Assembly: GCA_009731375.1 (NCBI GenBank) | Contig: BJOX01000031.1 | Location: 781,171 to 821,301 of the forward strand | Direction of reading: 5' to 3' | From: Paulinella micropora | Lineage: Eukaryota; Cercozoa; Imbricatea; Euglyphida | DNA length: 40,131 bases | Shown: positions 34,527 through 40,131 of the stretch, one piece after another | How the letters are laid out: each line of letters starts with the position of its first letter | Position numbering within the stretch: the stretch's first letter is position 1 | The notes under the pieces: generated by a model | What the model saw: the letters and a program-made list of their open reading frames with translations, nothing else | Database searches by the model: none | Told to the model about the DNA's origin: nothing | Made by a program: the position numbers and the translations under genes

Positions 34527-35135
34527 GTAAGTTCTTCATTTTTAAAAAGTGTTGTAGTGGGAAAAGACTGCGTGACTTGTGGAAGGCGACTCTGGTTGAA
34601 AGCAAACCACTCCAAATCACATTTGTAAACAACTTTACAAGCCAGCCTCGTACTTAGCCAGATTCCAACGTTTCCAGTTAAACTTTGACATTACTCAGTA
34701 CAGTGAGGGATGGCACGCAAAACCTTTGACCTCGACCCTGAAGTGGTAGATAACAATTTTGACAGGGATTTTTTAGGCAATTTTCCAGTAGATTTCCGGT
34801 GATATGCTGAGAAATTTTTTGTGAGTCAAAGTAAAACAAAAGACCACCAACTTGGCAACCATGGCTGCGGATGGGTCCAACATGGTTGATTCAATGCCAC
34901 TAATGCCACCCGACGACAAAGCAGTACCCATTCACTGTCTATGGTACGTATTATTAAATGCTAGACCTACTTATTCTAGTACTAGTAGTACTAGTACTAG
35001 TTATTATTCACATGTACATACGCGCCGCGCGCAGGTTTCATTCTCTATCAAAAGAGCAGCAAGGTGGTCTTCGTCTGAAAAAAAAATGCGATGGAGCTGT
35101 TGCGGTACATACACATATAAAATACATGTACAAGT
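34527..35135 (+). other. Possible exons of an unidentified gene or element 5' region
   Basis: A short ORF begins at 34710 (MARKTFDLDPEVVDNNFDRD, 30 codons). A second begins at 34861 (MAADGSNMVDSMPLMPPDDK) and runs to a GTACGT donor-like site at 34944. A GCGCGCAG acceptor at about 35034 opens another short frame (FHSLSKEQQGGLRLKKK). The composition is protein-like but I recognise nothing. It could be the 5' end of the plus-strand piggyBac relative or of a host gene interrupted by the (TAG)n array. Confidence 0.25.
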
Positions 35136-35972
<837 letters not shown>

Positions 35973-36196
35973 GTAGAAGAAGACGAGGAGGAGGGGCAGG
36001 GAGGTGATGAAGAATTCATGCCCTGTTACAATCCTAGCCCTCATACGGCCGAGGAAATAGAGACTGAGAGAGAAAAACTCCTGGGAAAGGGGTTCGACTG
36101 GAAGCTGGGTCCACAGGCGGTGGATTGGGGAGCAGATCGACCTTGGCACAAACCGAAGACGACACTCGATGAAAAAAAAGACACTGGCCCCCTGTC
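35973..36196 (+). pseudogene. piggyBac-like element (plus copy), N-terminal exon remnant
   Basis: Keeps only the end of the acidic linker (EEDEEEGQGGDEE) and the conserved GKGFDWKLGPQAVDWGADRP block, ending GPL before GTAAGC. Everything upstream is lost to (TAG)n. About 80% identical by eye to the corresponding minus-copy exon over the conserved block. Confidence 0.7.
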
Positions 36197-36454
36197 GTAA
36201 GCCCTCCTCTCTCTCTGTCTTCTCTATATATTTTTCCTATTCCAGTTAGCACCTCATTCCCCAACACTTTCTCTACATGTCTGTCTTTTTTTTAAAATTG
36301 TGTTGTGTTGTTTCAGACAACGATTGGAAAGAAAAAAAATTTCAACTCTGTGTTTGGTCTGTTGGTTTCTTGTAATCATGGTTTCAACTTTTTTCAAGGT
36401 TTTTGTTTGTTTTGCCAATTTTTTTTAATTTTTTTTTCTTTTTCCTGTGTGTAG
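36197..36454 (+). other. Intron-like spacer of the plus piggyBac copy
   Basis: Starts GTAAGC, is T-rich and ends CCTGTGTGTAG before ACACTTTT. Candidate acceptors lie at the same relative places as in the minus copy. Confidence 0.5.
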
Positions 36455-38003
36455 ACACTTTTTGCACTTTTTGCCAATGGATGCGGTGACAAAAACTTAT
36501 ACAGCTTACTAACATAGAGCTAGCGAAAGAGAAAGATAAGAGGATCTCAAAACCACTTACCACGGAAGAATTTTTTGTCTTTGTGGGGCTGTTAATCCAA
36601 ATCTCATTGGCCGACAGAGGTAGGAGAAGGTCACACTGGGCACCCAAAAAGTGCATGGGTACAGACGGCTTGCCGGGGGATGGTTACGGCGACATAATGG
36701 CCTGCAATTGGTTCGAGGGGATCTTGAAATGTTTACGTACAGGTCCACCAGCAACAGAAGAGGACCCTTTTTTGCCTATTCGGGGGTGGGCGGAGGCTGT
36801 CGATCGTAAGGCGAGGGAAGCCATAGTTGCGGGGGGGGGTCATTACTATCGACGAAAGTATGGGGCAGTTCACTGGAGAAGGAATGCCTGGGCAAATGGT
36901 TGTTCCCCGCAAGCCGATCCCCGTGGGAAGGGAATATCATACTGGGGTCTGTATCGCACTGGAGATGGTGGAAGGTAAGGAGAGAGATCAAAAAAAAGAA
37001 TTTGCACATGAGTTCGGGGTCACTACTGCTACCACTTTGCGTATGATGAGGCCGTGGTTCGGTTCTGGGCGCATTGCAATCGGTGATTCGTGGTTTGCCA
37101 GTTGCAAAACAGCATGTGAGTTGAAAAAAAGGGGCCTTGATTTTGTCGGAATGATGAAGACTGCACACGCGGGCTTTCCTGTGAAGATGCTATGGGGTGC
37201 CAAGGGGGGGTCGAAGGGGGATTTGGCGTCAGCAACATGCGAAAAGGACGGTATCAGGCTGCTCGCGGTGAACCAAAACGACCACAATCAGCAGCAGGTT
37301 ATTGCTACATGCTCCACCACTTTGCCCGGCAAGCCGCGGAATGCTCGTTACAGCCGCACTTTGCCTCTTGTCCCGAGGTGCGAGGCCGTGGCGTTGTATT
37401 ATAGCGCTTTCAACGCTGTCGATCAATTCAACTCCGCTCGCCACGGGTCCTCTTCCCTCAACCTCGGCATTACAGTCAATGACTGGAAAAAGGTTGATTT
37501 CTTTATTTTGCTGGATTTTATTATCACCAATGCTTACAAGCATTTCAATTTTTTCAGCAAAACCGTTTTGGTCAATCTCAATATGCTGAAAGGAGACAAC
37601 AGGCCCGGCTTTTTCAAGCATCTCCTCGCATCCAAGCTCATTGAAAGCGGAAACGAGCCTAATCTTGCAGGTCCCCAGCCCCCCCCCCCTCCCACCCCTC
37701 GCTCCTGTCGCCCCCCCGTTCACCCCGTGCATGGAACTGTGCAGATATCCTTTGACCCTTATGTCGGACAAAATTAGAAAAAAGCAGGAGGCCGGTCGCG
37801 CATACAGCCAGAGCACGGAGAGGCCAAAGAGGCGTAGGTGCCGTGTTTGCCTGTACGCTTTTTCTGAGAGGAGGGTGTCCATGACGAGTTATTATTGCGC
37901 CTCCTGTGGCCAGGATATGCCACTGTGCAGCGGCGAAGGTCGCACATGTCACGCCTGGCACAAGCAATACGGAAAACCAGCAAAAAAAAAACAGCGTAAG
38001 TGA
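36455..38003 (+). pseudogene. piggyBac-like transposase (plus copy), frameshifted
   Basis: Aligns end to end with 3476-5041. The catalytic Asp residues are kept: VITIDES (near 36845), IGDSWFASCKT (near 37085) and FNAVDQFN (near 37420). The C-terminal finger (CRVCLYAF...CASCGQDMPLC...CHAWH) is kept too. Lesions: an early stop/shift near 36505-36515, shifts in the G run at 36831-36839 and the C run at 37679-37689, and an in-frame loss of six codons at about 36943 (HT-GV here, where the minus copy has HTACDVETGV). Cut-and-paste transposase, nuclear by family; this copy is dead. Confidence 0.85.
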
Positions 38004-38034
38004 TTTTGAGCATTTTCAAATCGTTTAAACACTA

Positions 38035-38050
38035 GATACCACCTGGTATC
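38035..38050. promoter_or_regulatory. Inner 3' palindrome, plus copy 1 (GATACC type)
   Basis: GATACCACCTGGTATC, 31 bases after the stop codon, the same distance as in the minus copy, but with GATACC arms instead of GTTGCC. Confidence 0.65.
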
Positions 38051-38222
38051 AGGGGTAAAAATGACTTTGGGGCGGGGGCTCTCTGACAGTAAGGCATGCG
38101 CCTTTTCACTTATGTAAATAAATTTTTCTTACTTTGGGTGACAGGAAAACAAGTTTAATAACAATATTAATAAAGTTTTATGATTCTATTATTTTTTTCT
38201 GATCCGGAATATTAATAATTAT

Positions 38223-38240
38223 GGATACCATATGGTATCC
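38223..38240. promoter_or_regulatory. Outer 3' palindrome, plus copy 1 (GATACC type)
   Basis: GGATACCATATGGTATCC, a perfect 18-bp palindrome followed by ATGCACATACAC. Its core starts 189 bp after the inner palindrome. Confidence 0.7.
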
Positions 38241-38258
38241 ATGCACATACACATAGAC

Positions 38259-38390
38259 AATTGTGCTACCTGTGGGCCAGATGTGCCGCTGTGTGGGGGG
38301 GGCGGGCGAACATGTCATTCGTGGCACAAACAGCACGGAATCCCTCAAAAAAATGTAAAACGCAGTCGTATTAATCAATCTGACTCTTAA
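38259..38390 (+). pseudogene. Orphan piggyBac C-terminal cysteine-rich domain
   Basis: A 43-codon frame (NCATCGPDVPLCGGGGRTCH, then SWHKQHGIPQKNVKRS) to a TAA at 38388-38390. It matches the last third of the transposase finger, CX2C...C...CHXWH, with a basic tail. It is not part of the transposase ending at 38003: it begins right after that copy's outer palindrome and has its own 3' palindrome pair downstream. It is therefore the 3' end of a separate, related element, interrupted by or recombined with copy 1. Confidence 0.75.
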
Positions 38391-38400
38391 TGACCTTGTG

Positions 38401-38416
38401 GTTGCCAGGTGGCAAC
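38401..38416. promoter_or_regulatory. Inner 3' palindrome, plus copy 2 (GTTGCC type)
   Basis: GTTGCCAGGTGGCAAC, 10 bases after the orphan domain's stop codon. Confidence 0.65.
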
Positions 38417-38590
38417 TCAGCTGAAAATCATCTTCAAAGGGGGGGCGGCAGACAATGGACATTGGGCACTAAAAACTTTTGTAATAAATTTTATTTTATT
38501 TTAATACTTGAAAATGAAAGAAATAGCTGTATTATTAATAAATTTCACGATTTTATTATTTTTTTTCTTCTTCTGAAGTATTTGAAATCC

Positions 38591-38624
38591 GGTTGCCACA
38601 TGGCAACCATGCACATGCACTTAA
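38591..38624. promoter_or_regulatory. Outer 3' palindrome and TTAA, plus copy 2
   Basis: GGTTGCCACATGGCAACC at 38591-38608, then ATGCACATGCAC and TTAA at 38621-38624. TTAA is the known piggyBac target site, so this may be the element's true 3' boundary. The palindrome core starts 191 bp after the inner one. Confidence 0.6.
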
Positions 38625-38684
38625 ACACGAGACGTAAATGTTGTTGACAAAACGCATGTCTAGATGACCCTGGCAGGGCGGGCG

Positions 38685-38740
38685 CACGTTGATTTCGAAA
38701 ATCAGGATGCATCACGTTGATTTCTACAATCAGGATACAT
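38685..38740 (+). repeat. 28-bp tandem repeat, two units
   Basis: CACGTTGATTTC....AATCAGGAT.CAT at 38685-38712 and 38713-38740. It overlaps the end of the KDZ-like frame. Confidence 0.85.
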
Positions 38741-39781
38741 CAAACTGCATTCTTCTTCACTGTGCCTATGCTGGTTACAAAACCAGTCGGTTGTGTGGTT
38801 GGACAAAGAAATTTCACATCCTGAAACACCACAAACTTGTCCACCCATAACTTTACCATCAGCCAGCATACAGTTCCTCACTACTTGTTGTCCTGCAGCA
38901 TTTGTCTGCACGAAAGCACAAGTTCTGCAGAGATGTTGCGCACTATCAGGAACTACTCCCATAGTAACTTGATTGAAAGCAAGTATGTTTGGAAGCAGTG
39001 ATTTGTATCGGTTCTCTTGCCTAGATACGCGTAATGACTGGTTAGTGCGAACACAATGTTCCAAAAGCCAAAAAATAAATATTCCGTTCTCCAACATGTC
39101 GCGTGATGGAAAACCAAGACCCACCATTTCCGGTGTACCATGCTGTGGTAGAGAAAGACATTGCGCGTTCCACGCCTTCATGACCTTTTGCGGGCCGCAC
39201 TGGTAGATATCCATCTCATATACGCGCTGTCTGAGAAAGTCTACTGAACAGATTATGTGAGGCGACAATAAAATATATGGTGGATTAATATTATCATAAA
39301 CTCTGACTCTGGCAAGGCATGTGTCATCATTTGGATCAGTTTCAGTGTAGGTCCAAGGTTTGTACCTCTTTCTACAACCTTAACATCTAAAAGTCGTAAC
39401 AGACACAATGATGGGTTCTGAGCACACATCAAACAACCATGCAATCACGCGGTGGGAGTCAGCATCCAAGGGATAACCACAAATACACTTTCTCCTGTCC
39501 GTTACAAAATTTCGCATACACACACAGAACTTTTTTGGAACTGTAGAAATCCACCATGCTACAACTTTGAACGCTCTAACAGGAAGCACGTAAGGGGCTA
39601 GAAATTTAGTGAGTAACAATATGTCTTGAACTGGCTGCGCAGAAACCCTGCTGATTAACGTGATCAAAACTACAGTTCTAGCTGCAACAGGATGTACACT
39701 TTGCAACTGCCTAGTTGTCAAGGACCCAGTTGCGATTCCAACCAGTAACAGAATGACAACAAGACACGTTACATCAACATC
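38702..39781 (-). pseudogene. KDZ-transposase-associated CxC5/CxC6-like protein, fragment
   Basis: One minus-strand frame from an acceptor-like site (TTTTATCCAG before 39781) to a stop at 38702, broken by one TAA at about 39378-39380. First block: KFCVC.....RRKCICGYPLD, WLFDVCSEP, then TTFRC-stop-GCRKRYKPW, which is the C..C...C..C layout of the CxC5 cluster. Second block near the end: CRTCAFVQTN, CGVSGCEISLS, DWFCNQHRHSEEECSLMYPDC, matching the CxC6 layout (C..C, C...H, C....C). These clusters are known as N-terminal companions of KDZ (Kyakuja-Dileera-Zisupton) transposases. The catalytic domain that should follow is missing; the frame ends in a 28-bp tandem repeat. Confidence 0.62.
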
Positions 39782-39972
39782 CTGGATAAAAGGAAACTAG
39801 CACAACAATGCAGAATACAAATGAGGTAAATACTCATAAAATGAAAAATAATGTGTGTTTGTGGGAGCTGGAGCCAATATCAAGCAAAAAGGATCCTCTG
39901 GATCAAAGCTCTCAGGGAAACCCGACGTGTTCCAACAACATGCATGACTGAGAGAGGGGAGAGAGAGAGGAG

Positions 39973-40010
<38 letters not shown>

Positions 40011-40080
40011 GTGAGAGAGAGAGAGGGAGGGAGGGGGAGAGAGAGAGAGAGGGAGAGAGGGAGGGAGAGAGAGGGAAAGA

Positions 40081-40126
<46 letters not shown>

Positions 40127-40131
40127 GAGAG
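39782..40131. repeat. Unique stretch then (GA)n microsatellite
   Basis: 39782-39945 has no recognised gene (possible intron of the KDZ fragment). 39950-40131 is (GA)n with GGGA variants. Confidence 0.85.

Overview
This is a eukaryotic, transposon-dominated and microsatellite-saturated window. I see no intact host gene with confidence. The evidence for a eukaryote is: a tRNA-derived SINE with pol III boxes, non-LTR and LTR retrotransposon fragments, piggyBac-like DNA transposons that appear to carry introns (pyrimidine tract plus AG acceptors), a Maverick/Polinton-type DNA polymerase B fragment, a KDZ-type cysteine-cluster fragment and degenerate CCCTAA telomere-like repeats. The sequence does not let me name the species; a protist/alga-like microbe or a marine invertebrate would both fit. 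Several N gaps are present (1318-1333, 12326-12410, 20187-20260, 27193-27202, 27639-27817, 29181-29453, 31041-31050, 33000-33009). Most are bordered by long G or C runs that look like sequencing or assembly artefacts.

Left part (1-12410). A minus-strand SINE head (1-177) is followed by simple repeats, then a 1.07-kb long inverted repeat (1737-2805). Next comes a nearly complete minus-strand piggyBac-like element (about 3220-6146) with two coding blocks and paired 16-bp palindromes near both ends. Beyond it lie a decayed minus-strand LTR-retrotransposon pol tail (integrase C-terminal region, 6483-7503), a decayed plus-strand gag with a zinc knuckle (8058-9330), and the N-terminal half of a Polinton-like PolB on the minus strand (9548-11483) with a 51-residue basic ORF upstream (11629-11784).

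Middle part (12411-24440). A SINE 3' end on the plus strand overlaps the window-start copy by 26 bases. Two copies of a 190-bp dispersed repeat follow, each ending in (TAG)n. A 5'-truncated LINE lies at 14294-16285 (minus). From about 16.3 to 24.0 kb there is almost only simple sequence (TC, CA, TCTA, TTTA). Embedded in it are at least five families of short non-simple 'islands' repeated 3-5 times each, a telomere-like block (18661-18772) and an apparently exact 440-bp tandem duplication.

Right part (24440-40131). An unrecognised, frameshifted minus-strand gene (24440-26330) sits back to back with a plus-strand retroelement (26399-31838). That element's surviving pieces read RNase H, then reverse transcriptase, then a CCHH-type finger and endonuclease-like tail; RNase H before RT is unusual. 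Then come a 14-to-7-to-3-bp graded minisatellite, a third copy of the dispersed repeat, and a second LINE of the same family as the first (33043-34485). A plus-strand piggyBac relative follows, with its 5' part replaced by (TAG)n. It is followed directly by the orphan C-terminal zinc-finger end of another piggyBac copy. A KDZ-associated CxC5/CxC6-like fragment (38702-39781) and a GA microsatellite close the window.

The most interesting structure is the piggyBac 3' module. Three copies (one minus, two plus) each have a palindrome just after the stop codon and another 189, 189 and 191 bp further on. The two palindromes within a copy share the same arm sequence (GTTGCC or GATACC), while arms differ between copies, so arm sequence covaries within an element.
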